From assembly GCA_903813345.2 (NCBI GenBank), contig CAIIXF020000006.1, positions 36,981,348 to 37,045,347 of the forward strand: 64,000 bases of DNA, in the 5' to 3' direction. Positions 35,578 through 48,200 of this stretch are shown here, piece by piece; the stretch's first letter is position 1, and every line of letters starts with the position of its first letter. The notes under the pieces were generated by a model. That model saw only the letters and a program-made list of their open reading frames with translations, was not told where the DNA came from and did not search any database. Source of the DNA: Owenia fusiformis. Lineage: Eukaryota; Annelida; Polychaeta; Sabellida; Oweniidae. A program made the translations under genes and the position numbers.

Positions 35578-36035
35578 TTTGCAATTAGGTATTGAATCTC
35601 CACACTCAGGTTCACCTGGTTACTATGGCAACCTAACCCTGTTGAAGACTGGATTGTATGCAGGATCAATATGGTCTCATCTTGTGACAAAATGATTCTG
35701 AAAAGAAATAATTAACTCTTCCATCCAATGAAGTCTTGAACAAACTAAAGTAGTTAACTTAATTGATAGTAAATTACTAAATGTACTACAATTTTGCAAC
35801 GGCAAGGGTATTGCCCAGATCAAAAATTAGGCTGAGCAGAAAGGAATAAATGAGGTAAATTTAGGCTGTTGGAGGTAAAATATAATAATATTTAAAATCA
35901 TTGATTATAAAACCAGACGTTTGTTTTCTGAGGGCTGTGTGCAAATATTTTGATTACCATATTTCAAATTTTGCCTTGGATTCGATTTTAAATGCTTCTA
36001 AATGATCTTCAAATGCTTACTATGATTTCTATTAA

Positions 36036-36351
36036 CCCTTTCACGACGATAGGCTCCATATGGAGCCCTATTATATAATACCTTTCAGGACGATGGGCTC
36101 CTTTTGGCACCATTATTTTTATTTCTATGCATCAATGAAATGACAATATCTCCAGTTATATTCAGTATTTTTACACCAAATTTTGACAAGTTGTTAAAAT
36201 GTGATAGTCCTTTTTAAAAAATGTATTTAGGTGATTCAATTTGAAGCATACGCCCTGGGATATAGGAAATTTACAGTTTTTCCCTAAAAACTGCTCTTAC
36301 TTATCCGTCACCAGTCCCATATTTTCCTCTTATATTCACGACAGGAAAGGG
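36036..36351. mobile_element. 316-bp piggyBac-type MITE, TTAA target, copy 1
   Basis: Flanked by TTAA on both sides (36032-36035, 36352-36355). The ends are CCCTTTCACGACG and CACGACAGGAAAGGG. The interior contains TAGGCTCCATATGGAGCC, a palindrome. A near-identical copy is at 49177-49493. TTAA duplications plus CCCTTT ends fit piggyBac. Confidence 0.85.
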
Positions 36352-36962
36352 TTAATAATATTTTGACTTCCCTGTTCCATAAAAAGAACATTATCACCAT
36401 TTACTTCCCGTTAAAATCCTTCTAAAACATTGCTTTTAAAGGTTAAAACATCAACCTTCATGCCGCTTGCATAATACAAAATTAGAATCACCAGAGAAGG
36501 TTTTAACCATGAAATTAAATCTAAAGCCAGTAAAAAAATTTGAACCATTTTATCGGTTCTGAAGCCTAATGTTCGTTTAAGACAGCGGCTACTTTTTTGG
36601 ATTTAAAAGAATATTTAAGCTAGTGTTAAGCACTGATTCATGTAAGAAAAGAATATGTGCAAAGCTTACGCCATTAGTTTTGAAAGATTACATGAGGTTC
36701 CCAAGACTTGAACGTTGAATGCTCCTAAGACCAGAATGAGTTAGAACTATAATTAATAAGCGGGTAGTCTAGATAAGGTAATACTATTTAAAAACTTAAG
36801 GATAATATTCTGAAGACAAAAGCGGAGATTCTTTGATGAATTTTAGAGAAGCGATTCTAGCTTATAAAATCAGTCATCGAGGGGGGGGGGGGGGTACTTT
36901 TATATGCTTATTGAGTCAAGGCTTGCTCTAGATCTATTGACTTACATGTATTTTTCCTTCTA

Positions 36963-37353
36963 GAGTCCATTTCACTGCTTCATTTCGTCAGTAGAACGGC
37001 AAAAATAAGAAATTGGGAGATCATTGTGCAATAATATATGGAAAAGTATATTCATAATGTACATGAATGACATTTGTATATCTTGGATTGCTTCTAGTTT
37101 GGCTTATAAAGTGTGTGGCCTCTAATATTTGGATGTTTCTCTGCCATGTTATTTTCAATAAGATTAACATGGCTGAAATTCTTCAAATTACAAGACGGCA
37201 CAGGCTTATTGCACAAAAAACTAAAAAATCAGAAATATACAAATGTCATTTATGTACATTATGAATATACTTTTCCATATAGTATTGCACAACGGTCTCC
37301 CAATTTCTTATTTTTGCCATTCTACTGACGAAATGAAGCAGTGAAATGGACTC
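36963..37353. mobile_element. 391-bp foldback MITE with TA target duplication
   Basis: GAGTCCATTTCACTGCTTCA at the left is mirrored at the right. Pairing extends for about 120 bases per arm through GGCAAAAATAAGAAATTGGG and ATATGGAAAAGTATATTCAT. TA flanks both ends. It lies in the 5'UTR intron of DRAM, about 0.3 kb from the putative shared promoter. Confidence 0.88.
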
Positions 37354-37618
37354 TACACGAATTCCTGTGGGGGAGGGGGGCGTGCCCCGGCCCTAATAAC
37401 TTTGACCATCGGGGAGTTACAGTGCGATTCAAAATTAATATGCCTAGGAATGTGATTGTGACACCGACTGACTGACAGACTCTGGCAGTGAAGCATCGGT
37501 CAAGAAATTCTGAGTCAGATTTGAGAAATCACTGGTTCAGGATTCTAGGCCTAGATTGAATGGGAATAAGAATTGTTCCTGAACACAGATAACATGTAAT
37601 AGCCTTAAACTACATACC

Positions 37619-37920
37619 TGATTATGTTTCTGTTGAGTAAACATAGTACAAAACACTGCAAATTCGAGTAAATCTGAATCTTTCCTATTACGGAAGTTAA
37701 CAGCCGGAAGATGTCATATCATGTGACTAGGCCTAGTCATGTGACTCTCACGTGATATCTGAGTTCTGGGAAGTCCAAGTTACTTGAAAATGAAAGTACT
37801 CGTACGTCCGAGAAGCAGTTGCTCTGTTAAAACATTGTTGACGAATGGAGTCATCTTTGATGGTGAATATTACAGCTTTATCTCAAGAAGAGTGACGGTA
37901 TACCGATATTGAGTTGAATG
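37619..37920. promoter_or_regulatory. Putative bidirectional promoter, DRAM (-) / macro-PARP (+)
   Basis: A minus-strand donor (AATCAG|GTATGT, exon end 37618) and a plus-strand donor (GAATG|GTGAGT, exon end 37920) diverge. Acceptors with good pyrimidine tracts lie before each start codon exon (near 35693 for DRAM, 39164 for the PARP). Between them are TCATGTGA at 37719-37726 and 37737-37744, TCACGTGA at 37748-37755, a 16-bp palindrome TGACTAGGCCTAGTCA at 37724-37739, and two ETS-like CGGAAG cores (about 37691 and 37705). TCACGTGA and TCATGTGA are MiT/TFE-type E-boxes. Start sites are inferred. Confidence 0.5.
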
Positions 37921-38439
37921 GTGAGTATGTAGTTCTATACATTGTCAACACTACATTAGGCCTACCTGAGAGTCTCAGACCATCATAATTTTTATGTTAG
38001 GAATTACTAAGGTGACACAAACACAGGGGCTCCCTGGGTAATACGATTTACTTACTTACTTACTTACAGGGAAGCATAACACTCCGGGGAGCACCTGTGA
38101 GATTTACTTACTTACAGGGAAGCCTGACACTCTTATTACCCCGGAGCAAAGACACCAAGACTGAGATTCAGAGTGAGTGTGTGGGCGGGGGGGGGGGGGG
38201 GGGGTAGGTCATCGGCCTTTTTAGCCAGTCTGAGGCTAGAATTTTAAAGTTCTGCTATTATTTGTAGACAGATACATTTAGACTCCCGGGGATATGCTCC
38301 TATCAATAAAACTTTCTAATAGACCCAATGGAAAGTGTTGATGATGGGAGGTAGCGGGAGGGTGCATTACGTTGGAAGAGTGGCTCATAATGCAACTACA
38401 AAGGACAATAGTTCAATGGGCCGATGTGTGTTTTACTTT

Positions 38440-38960
38440 CCCCTCAACATTTCAATCCAATTGGATTCCCTTTAGGATGAAGAATTAAGAAAAGCCTTGA
38501 CTTCCCCCTCAACATTTCCATTTTGGATTATTAGATTGACTTCCCAATGAACATTTCCATCTTGGATTTTTACATTTTCTCACCCCCCCCCCTCTCAACC
38601 CTTCCATCTTGGATTATTACATTGACTTCCCCCTCAACATTTCCATCTTGGATTATTTTATTGACTTCCCCATGAACATTTCCATCTTGGATTTTTACAT
38701 TTTCTCACCCCCCCCCCCCTCTCAACCCTTCCATCTCGGATTATTACACTGATTTCCCCCCTTAACATCTCCATCTTGGTTTATTACATTGACTTCATTC
38801 TCGACATTTCCATGTTGGATTATTACATTGACTTCATTCTCGACATTTCCATCATGGATTATTACATTGACTTCTCTCTTAACATCTGCACTGTTAAATT
38901 ATTACATTGACTACTCCCCCTCAGCATTTCCATCTCGCCCTTGATATTTCCATATTGGAT
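38440..38960 (+). repeat. Minisatellite, TTTCCATCTTGGATTATTACATTGAC core
   Basis: Units of about 38-42 bases with core CATCTTGGATTATTACATTG and linker ACTTCCCCCTCAACATT repeat about a dozen times, some interrupted by C runs (CTCACCCCCCCCC). A block of about 120 bases is duplicated (38515-38630 and 38632-38745). It lies in the 5'UTR intron of the macro-PARP. Confidence 0.85.
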
Positions 38961-39205
38961 TGTTTAGTGTTCTTTTGTTTAATGTTTTTATTGTACATCA
39001 GGAAACAAAAACAAAAGGATAATCTTTTAATCATAGCATATTTGTTTATGTAATTCTGATTTATATGTCTGAAGTCATATGAAAACTAGATAATATAAAA
39101 GATTAATAAAAGTCAAGTGATTCACGCCTAGACAAAGCCCTATTTCTTGATGCTTTATTTTCAGGTAGATAACCTTGGATTGGCCACATTTATCATTTGA
39201 TAACA

Positions 39206-42200
39206 ATGGGCACTAACAAAATTGCTATAAAGGTACTTTTTACTTTACATATCAGATAGTGAAAATTTAAGGCTTTTTCTATGAACTAGATAATTATTTA
39301 ATGCTACACAGAGCCTTTAAAATCACCTCTATGTTGTGAGTGTACGACATAGGACCTAAACAATCATTGATGTATTGTGATTATTATTAGGGAATTAATA
39401 ATCAATCGATTACACTACATACTGGGGTAGGCAATAGCAATCATTGCTTCTTTGTGATTATGTCACACAGGGTCTACACAAGGAGACATCAGAGGACTGC
39501 CTTGAGCTGTACTTGGAAGATTTATTTGGAGAAGATGATGATAATGAGTTTGAAGTTAAAATCAAATCTGATGGCACAGCTATCATAATCTTTCAAGAAG
39601 AAATAAAAGGTATGCATGCTATATCCTAAATGATTCTCCACATTCAAGGCGGGAGTTCATTAAAGGATTGAGTGTAATCTTCACTATTCTTAATGACTAA
39701 GACTCCTTTCAAGAGGCAAAAGTATGAGTTGCGAAGGACCTTTTTAAGAGTACTATTTATGCAGAAATGGTAACCATTGTAATATCCTTTAACTAAACCC
39801 AACATATGAAATGACAAACTATGTTTGTGAATTTATTTCTTATTTTTAGATGCAGCTGATTTGCAAGAAAAGTGCAATCAGAATCCATTAGAAAACAGTA
39901 GACTTCAGTTCGTAATTTTATCTGATGACGAAGAAAACAAGAATGATGAACGTTGTGAATTCGAAGATGAACTATTAGAGATTGAAACAATTCATTTGGA
40001 CCCACAAAATCCAGAATATCGGAATCCTAATGCAAGTTATGTCAGTCCAAGGATGGATGCATTTTCTGGTTGCATAGTGGAACATGATGATGGGGTACCA
40101 CCAAAGGGGGCAATGGCAGGGACTTTGCCCAAAATTGCTGTTGAGAAACATGGAGATGATTCATATGTCAGTCTTAATGAGCACATTGATCTGAGTGACT
40201 CTGATTCTGATGATGTAGCAGCTTATAGTGAAATCTTCAACAGAGATGCTAAGAGTACTACTATTAATAGCCCTGGTATATCTTGGAGTGATTATGATTC
40301 TGACGAGAATATACAGAGGACAAATACTTTTTCAGATGAGGAATCTGAAGATGAAACACACAATGTTGCTGACCTGTTGAAAAACATGTGTAAAGATATG
40401 CCAGTTAGAACTTTACATCCTCGTGATCATAGCCATGAACGTGAATATGATTTGCGCACAAAGGAACGGTCAACCTTACTAGTCAAGCCTGAAACACAAA
40501 TGGAGAAGTCTGAACCTGCTGAGTATCATTGTCAAAGAGTCATGGAAAGGGTTCGTGACATCGAGAGTAATTCAGAGTCTCCCCCAATATCTCCAGGAAT
40601 CAAAAATGCTGAGTATCATCGTCAAAGAGAGGAGCATTGTCCCAAAGATAAAATGGATGTTCCTATATATAGCTCATTGGAAGAGACTGACCCCATTCCA
40701 AATGTTTGGGGCATTGCTAGTACTGCAATAAAGTGGAAGAGTAAGAAAGGCAAAGAAGCCAAAGAAAGACAAGCTGTCAGTAGCAATACTGGGAACCCAA
40801 ACTCACAACCAGTAGAGCAGACTAACGCCACACCTGCCAAGAAAGACAGCGTCTTCACTACTGCTCCCAAAGCAGAAAAGATGCCTTGGAAAAATGAAGT
40901 CTCCACTACTGCTAATCAAGAAGAAAAGATGGATTGGCAAACTACAGAAAATAAACCAGTCAAGGAAACAATCGAAAAAGTGTCTCCGTCAGAAGCACAG
41001 CAGCATATTGCTATCCCAAAAAAGGTTGAGGAACTGATGACTGAAAAGATTCCAGTCCAATCCCCCAAAGTAGTTGAGCTCTTGAAAAAGGAGAATGTAT
41101 TTGGAGAGGTCAGAGTAAGGTACCCCGGATGTACTATCAAAGGAAGAGAGAATGAGGTTGTGATTCAGTTAACAGATAAAACACAACTTGCAAAAGCAAA
41201 GGTTGAAGTCATGGAAAGGGTTCGTGACATCGAGAGTAATTCAGAGTCTCTCCCAGTATCTCCAGGACTCAAGAATGTTTTCTATAAAAACAAAGGACTT
41301 GAGGCCCTCGATCATGACCTGCACACTTCAAAATTACAAGTATTGGCATCTGTAAAGAAAGGCAAGATAACATTCTACTCAGTTGAAAGGACACATGTGC
41401 AAGAGGCATGCGAAAAGTTCAGAACATTATTTGATAACCGGAAAGTCCATCTCCCAGAAGGTTCAGACGGTCTGTTAGACAGTGAGAAATGGAAACAGTT
41501 GGTCAGTAGGCTTCACTCAGAAAAGATTCTATCCATATTTTTTCAACGTGGTCGCAAAGATGTGGAAATAGTTGGGATAAAGCAAGATGTAGACAATGCA
41601 GCTTCCAAATTAAAGGCATTCATAGAGGAAAACAACATTACTGAAATTTCTCTTGACATCCATCCTGATGTGATGCATCACTTTGAGAAGTTTGGGAAGG
41701 ATAGTCTGCTGTCTGACGCTGGACTCAATAGGTATAATAGACATACACTGTAGGCTAGCTGATGCAGCTCATATCAGATAGCTTTCATTTCTGCAATGGT
41801 ATTAAATTACATGTTTATAAGGGGCATCATTTGTTAAAAATATAGTATAACAAAATATTAATCATTTGAGCCATCCAATCGAATTTGTTTATTGTATTAC
41901 AAATTCTAGTCATTTACGTGTTATAATTTAATTTGAGAATGCTTTACTTAAATTAAAATGATTCCTATGTACATTTTAATTTTCATGTTACCATTTCATT
42001 TTAGCACAACTATAACTTTGTTCAGGAAACAAAATAGATATATTGTAAAGGGGAAGGTAGAACAAGTTAAAGCAATAAAGGAAAGCTGGGACAAGCTGTC
42101 CAAATCCATACAAGTGAAAACGTTTCCTGTGACTAAACCAGGTATCAATCGCATGTTTTCAAATAAAGTATCATTACATATCATTAATACTAGAATAGTA

Positions 42201-45200
42201 ATCATATCAGTGGTTTCTAAGGCATTAGATATTTTAATGTACTTGAAAATTGAAATTTAGGTATGGGTGGATTTCTGACAAGTGAAATGGGCCACGCTTT
42301 GTTGAAGTCACTAGAGACAAAGACCGAAAACAAAGGAATTTGCATCAGTGTTAAATTACAAAGGTATAGTTTAACAGTTTAAGACTATTTTAATAAAACA
42401 TAGCACTGTATATTCATAGTGATTATATTTTTATCGTACCTAATAAAGGTACGATATTGTCGTCAGCTTGGCGGGCGGCGGGCGGGCGGCGTCTCACTTT
42501 TCAGCTTGTCTACAGGTTTCCAGCCAAACCATTTGACAGATTCATCTGAACTTTTCAGGAATGTTTCTACGTATCAAAGTTAAGAACTGATTAGTTTTTG
42601 GGCATTCTGGGTAAATTTAAAGGTGGCCATTTTGGGGTTTCCGTCCTAAAATCTTCACTTTCAAGACTTGTCTACAGGTTTCCAGCCAAACCATTTGACG
42701 GATTCATCTGAAATTTTCAGGGATGTTTCTACGTATCAAAGTTAAGAACTGATTAGTTTTTTGGGCATTCTGGGTAAATTTTAATGTGGCCATTTTGGAT
42801 TTTCCGTCCTAAAATCTTCACTTTCAAGACTTGTCTACAGGTTTCCAGCCAAACCATTTGACGGATTCATCTGAAATTTTCAGGGATGTTTCTACGTATC
42901 AAGGTTAAGAACTGATTAGTTTTTTGGGCATTCTGGGTAAAATTTAAGGTGGCCATTTTGGATTTTCCGTCCTAAAATCTTCACTTTCAAGACTTGTCTA
43001 CAGGTTTCCAGCCAAACCATTTGACAGATTCATTTGAAATTTACAGGGATGTTTCTACATATCAAAGTTAACAACTGATTAGTTTTTGGGCATTCTGGGA
43101 TAATTTTAAGGTGGCCATTTTGGATTTTCCGTCCTAAAATCTTCACTTTCAAGACTTGTCTACAGGTTTCCAGCCAAACCATTTGATGGATTCATCTGAA
43201 ATTTTCAGGGATGTTTCTACGTACATGTATCAAAGTTAAGAACTGATTAGTTTTTGGGGATTCTGGGTAAATCTTAAGGTGGCCATTTTGGATTTTCCGT
43301 CCTAAATTCTTCACTGTCACACTGCTGTGTTTTAGGTACGATATTGTTCACGTCTGTGCCTTGTTTTTATTACGTTGAAGTGGGGTTCAGCTGAAATCAG
43401 TAATGATCCGGGATATCTTCGTAGCATTTGATTCTTGCACTTGTGGTAAATGCCCAGAGATTTATGCTAAGATAGGTTAATGGTCTCATGGTTGCCGAGA
43501 AGCATATAGCTCTGTTTTACACCGGTTGTTATAGGAATAAAGGAGGCAAGTATGATGACAAACCAGCTGTAGCACCAAAGCCACTAACTGGCCCATCTGG
43601 GCAAAAGGCCACACAAAGACAAAGGGCACCCTCACCAAAAAGACATGGGGACAACACTAAAATGTTCAATAACATAAAGTTGACATTAGTTGAGGGAGAC
43701 ATTAGCGTTCAAAAGGTATGTACTTCTGGAAAACAATGCTATTTTTGATCATATACCTGTATATCCAGATGGCGCAAATTGATGATATTCTAGAATTAAA
43801 AGGCATTATGATTGATATTAAAGACTTGTAATATGCACACTTAACATTGCCTTTCTTGAACTTGAATTTAAGACGTTGGTGTTACAATTGGTCTCGTCAC
43901 AGTATATAATGCAGAAGTTAGTAGTGTGTTTTATACAATAAAATAAACTAAATATTATACAAGGGAATGACATTCTGTTTACTGGGAACACTATTACTTG
44001 TGTGTTACTCTCGCTGGAGTCTCGTAATATACAAACATTGTTAGAGTCCATTTTCAACTTTTAGGCGGATGTCCTTGTGAACTCATGTTCTAGAACTGTG
44101 ATGGAAATTCAAAGTCCCGCATCTGGTTTGTTAAGTATGTTTAGCCCTAAATCAATAAAAGCATCACCCACCACATTGGCATTCATAAAGCAAGGAGGAA
44201 ATGGATTCATCAAGGTATTTTATTAAAACTCATTTTTGTATCATAAAAAGATCCAATACTTAAAATAGTGAAGATACATTTGCTCTGCAATCTCCACAAT
44301 CAAATAAAATCAGATGTGGAAAAGATATATGTACCAAATCGATCGCATTATAGATTGCAACTTCAAAAGATCAGTCAATAGCACAAAACATCACTGTTGA
44401 TGACTTCTATATTTTTGGGGACATAATTTATTATATGGTACTATACTCTAGAATTTAGAAATGGAAAAGGCCAAGTTAGGTGACGGGAATGCAGATTATG
44501 GGTCAACATTTGTGACTAATGCCAGTGGATCAATACAAGCCGACTATGTAGTCCATGCAGTTTGCCCACTCAGTCAGGCAGGGCCATCCAGATTATCTGT
44601 GAGTACATCTTATTTTGTTGTTTTAAAATTTAGTACGTTTTATCCTCGTAAATATCAAATTTGATTTCAAAACTGTCCTCATTTAAACATGGTATGGCTC
44701 TATGAATATGTTAACAATATGCTATAACAGTTAAGAGTACACAGTTGAATAATATGTCTTATTTTCTTGTTATTAGGACATGTTTACGGAGTGTTTCAAA
44801 GAGGTTAACAGAAAAGGAAAGACCAGTGTGGGTGTCCCAGCATTGGGTAGTGGAAATTGTGGCTTCAGCACTAAAGAAGTCTGGGATGCCATCTCTAAGG
44901 CACTTTACAGTTCTCCTAAACAAGCTTCATTAAAGGTAAACATGTGTATTTTTACAAAACCAAAATAAGTTTGGAGGTAGTATTATACCTGATAACTATC
45001 TAGTATATCTAAAATCATCAGGTCTTAGTGTCTCTCTTTATTTTTAGGATGTTACCTTGGTTGTCTATGGCGATGCCATATTCACGGACTACAAACGTGT
45101 TCTAAATGGTAGTGGCAGTGTAAGTAGCGGTAGTAGAAGCAGTGGCAGAAGTGTTAGTCCGACCTCATTCCACAAAAGTGGAGGTATTTTTATATTATTC

Positions 45201-48200
45201 CTTTTCTAGACTATTCCATATGTATGAGTAGCAGTAATATGCTGTATTTGTTTGTGCACGATTTATAGTTGGTTTAGTCTATTTATACTACATCTTGGTT
45301 AGTACAAGTACCTTCAACAAATTTTGATATATATTTTGATGGATTTCTTTAACATGCCTTGTCATGACTTTATTATGAATGAAATGTGTCTTGGCTTTGT
45401 GGGTTTCAAATTGTGTTTATTCTTAAATAGTGCAAAAGACGTGTTTGACATTGTTTTGAGTATATGAGATCACGTTTTGTGATATTGGGATTTTCATTAT
45501 GAGTGGCTGTGCTTTATATGTTTTGCTGTGTTTGGGAATACTCTTTGAAATTTCCCATTGTGGTGCATGCACTTACAGATCATATTATAAAAAATGATAT
45601 ATATATACACATATATGCACCTATATGTTATTGTAGGTGGAAGAGGGTCATCTCCACCTGCTAGACCTAACACAAAAACGCCCCATAAACAATTTGGGAA
45701 TATTCAACTCAACATTAAGCAAGGGGATATCAGTAAAGTCAAGGTAAAATATTTATAAAATAAAAAATATGTTCATCAGAAATAAAATATAAATACAAAT
45801 TTACCTGTTGAATAACAATGGCATTTCATTATCTGTCTTACATTTCCTATTTTGATTTTGACTTAAATTATTATTGAAGTTGGTATTCAGAACCCTATTG
45901 TTTTCTATGAATTTGTGTACCTGATTGTTGTAATTTATTTCATTATATTAATTTATAGGATGAAGTGCTTGTGAATATATTGGGAAATCCCCCAGATCTT
46001 CAGAAATCGAAATCTGTGATATCAAAAGCATTTCTCAATCAAGGAGGATCTCAGTTGGCTGAGGTATATTAATGTCTAATTAAATGTATTGATTCTCAGA
46101 GAAATATGAAGAAAGTATATATAAAAAGTATATATAAGAAGAAATTATTGTTCACAATTATTATATGTGAACATAATTTTATTAGCCAAAACATGCACTT
46201 TACTAAATCTGAGAAAGATAAGTATAATAGGGATTTATTTGAAATATACTATTTTATTCAAATAATTTCTGTATTAAACTAAATACTAAATAATGTAAAT
46301 ATGTATGTGTCTTTCATGCACATGTACAGGGCGTTCATAAAGTTCTTGCAAAAGTACTCTAAAATTTTTGTATCTCAGTCAATCTGGCTGTTATTTTCAC
46401 TCAGTATACCTACACTATTTATACATTGAGATCCTAAGTTATAATCAATAGGTCCTTGAGGAAAAAAAGTTATGGTTCCTATAGTCACATGCGTAGGGGG
46501 TAGGTGGAGCACGCAAAAAAGGATCTGTTTTGTTTGAATGTTCAAAATGTTTTTAACTTGTCCTATTTACTTTAATAACAGTATCTCAAGAGTGTAATGT
46601 GCTCAGAATAGTGCACAGTATATCATGGTCTATACACCTCTGCTGTCTAACTTACCATTCCTCAAACAGATGAAGGAACTCATCTGGAAAATTTCTTGCG
46701 ATGGATCTTTGTATGGATGGCTTTCATCAACATCATCTGATGCTCATTGGATTTCGTTCTTGAACATCCTGATCTAGCATTGTCCTTAATATTTGTTCTA
46801 CCATCAGTAAATGTCTTAGTCTGTTTTGTAGATGGCTCTTTTGGTCATAGACTCCTTCCCAAACGCTTTATGAATGTCTTCAAGTGTTTGTTTTTCTGAA
46901 TTTCCCAGTAAAACATACATCCCAATGCTACTGAATATTTGTAATTGCAAATCATCATCTTTTGCTGATTTTGCAGCCATTTTCACAAAAATAAAATTGA
47001 TGCTGCCTTTCACAAAGGCCGATGTCATCAACCAATATAGGTCACTTTGATACCATCAGTGATGTCATGAATCAAAGAAATTTCAACTTTGATGTCATCA
47101 TATGACATCATCTAGGGTTGACATGGCAAAATTAGCTTGTTTTGTATTTTCCAGGATACTTTAAAGTATGTTAAAATTACCTCTAACCCATATATTTTAT
47201 CTATCTTTTTCTTTTTTTCAATGCTGCTCCGCCTACCCCTGACTCGTGTTACTATAGCAATCATAACTTTTTTTTCTTCAAGGACCTGTTCATTATAATT
47301 CAAGATTCAAATGTATGAATAGTGTAGGTATACTGAGTGAAAATTTCAGCCAGATTTATTGAGAAACAAAAAATTAGAGTACTTTTGCAAGAACTTTATG
47401 AACGCCCTGTATAGGCTATAGGGTACATACGTGTACAGGGTGTTTCAAAAAATGCAATCCACCTAACAATGCATCTTTTTAACAAACGGAATATGACAAA
47501 TCATGTTTGGGATAATGAAAAGTTCAGAGTTCTTCAAGTTGACACTGTTTCATTACTGTAGCATGTGTATGGACCATTTGCTGGTCATTAAAAAAACACA
47601 CCCTAAGTTTCTACCACTTCTGCAGACAGATTTACAAATTTTGAGCATTGTTATTGACGAAACGTGCTTTTCATTGGTATATACATGTATGGCTCTGATC
47701 CTGAAAGATAAGTGTATGTCTGGAGGGTGGGCCAAAAATGTCCATAATTTTTTTATTGATGTAACCTTTTTGAAAATGTGTGGATTTCAATAAGAATTTG
47801 ACAGGATATGCAGAAATCGAAATCGGGGTTCTTGATGATAAAGGTAAACAGACATTAGGGATACTATTCCAAAAAATACCCTGGGTGAAATGTTGACTTT
47901 GTTTATAGTTTATAGAAGGCGTGAACACAGTCATGTTCGAATTTAATTTACGGCATGACTTATATAAATGTAAAATCCCCCTTTGGATTTCACCCTTGAC
48001 ATTTTCAAATAGACAACTAGTATCTGTTCACCTTATCCTACTTCAGGAACAGTTGTAAAATTGATTTCTGCATATCCTGCCAAAAATATATATATGGACG
48101 TTTTTGGCCAACCCTGTGCAATCCTAGAACCATTTCAGAGCTCAAACGAGGAATAACATGGAATAAATGAATATTTTCAAGTATGTCCCATATTGATAGG

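Noticed and set aside
41958-42260. Separate 100-aa protein
   Set aside because: It is exon 4 of the macro-PARP plus intron read-through on both sides.
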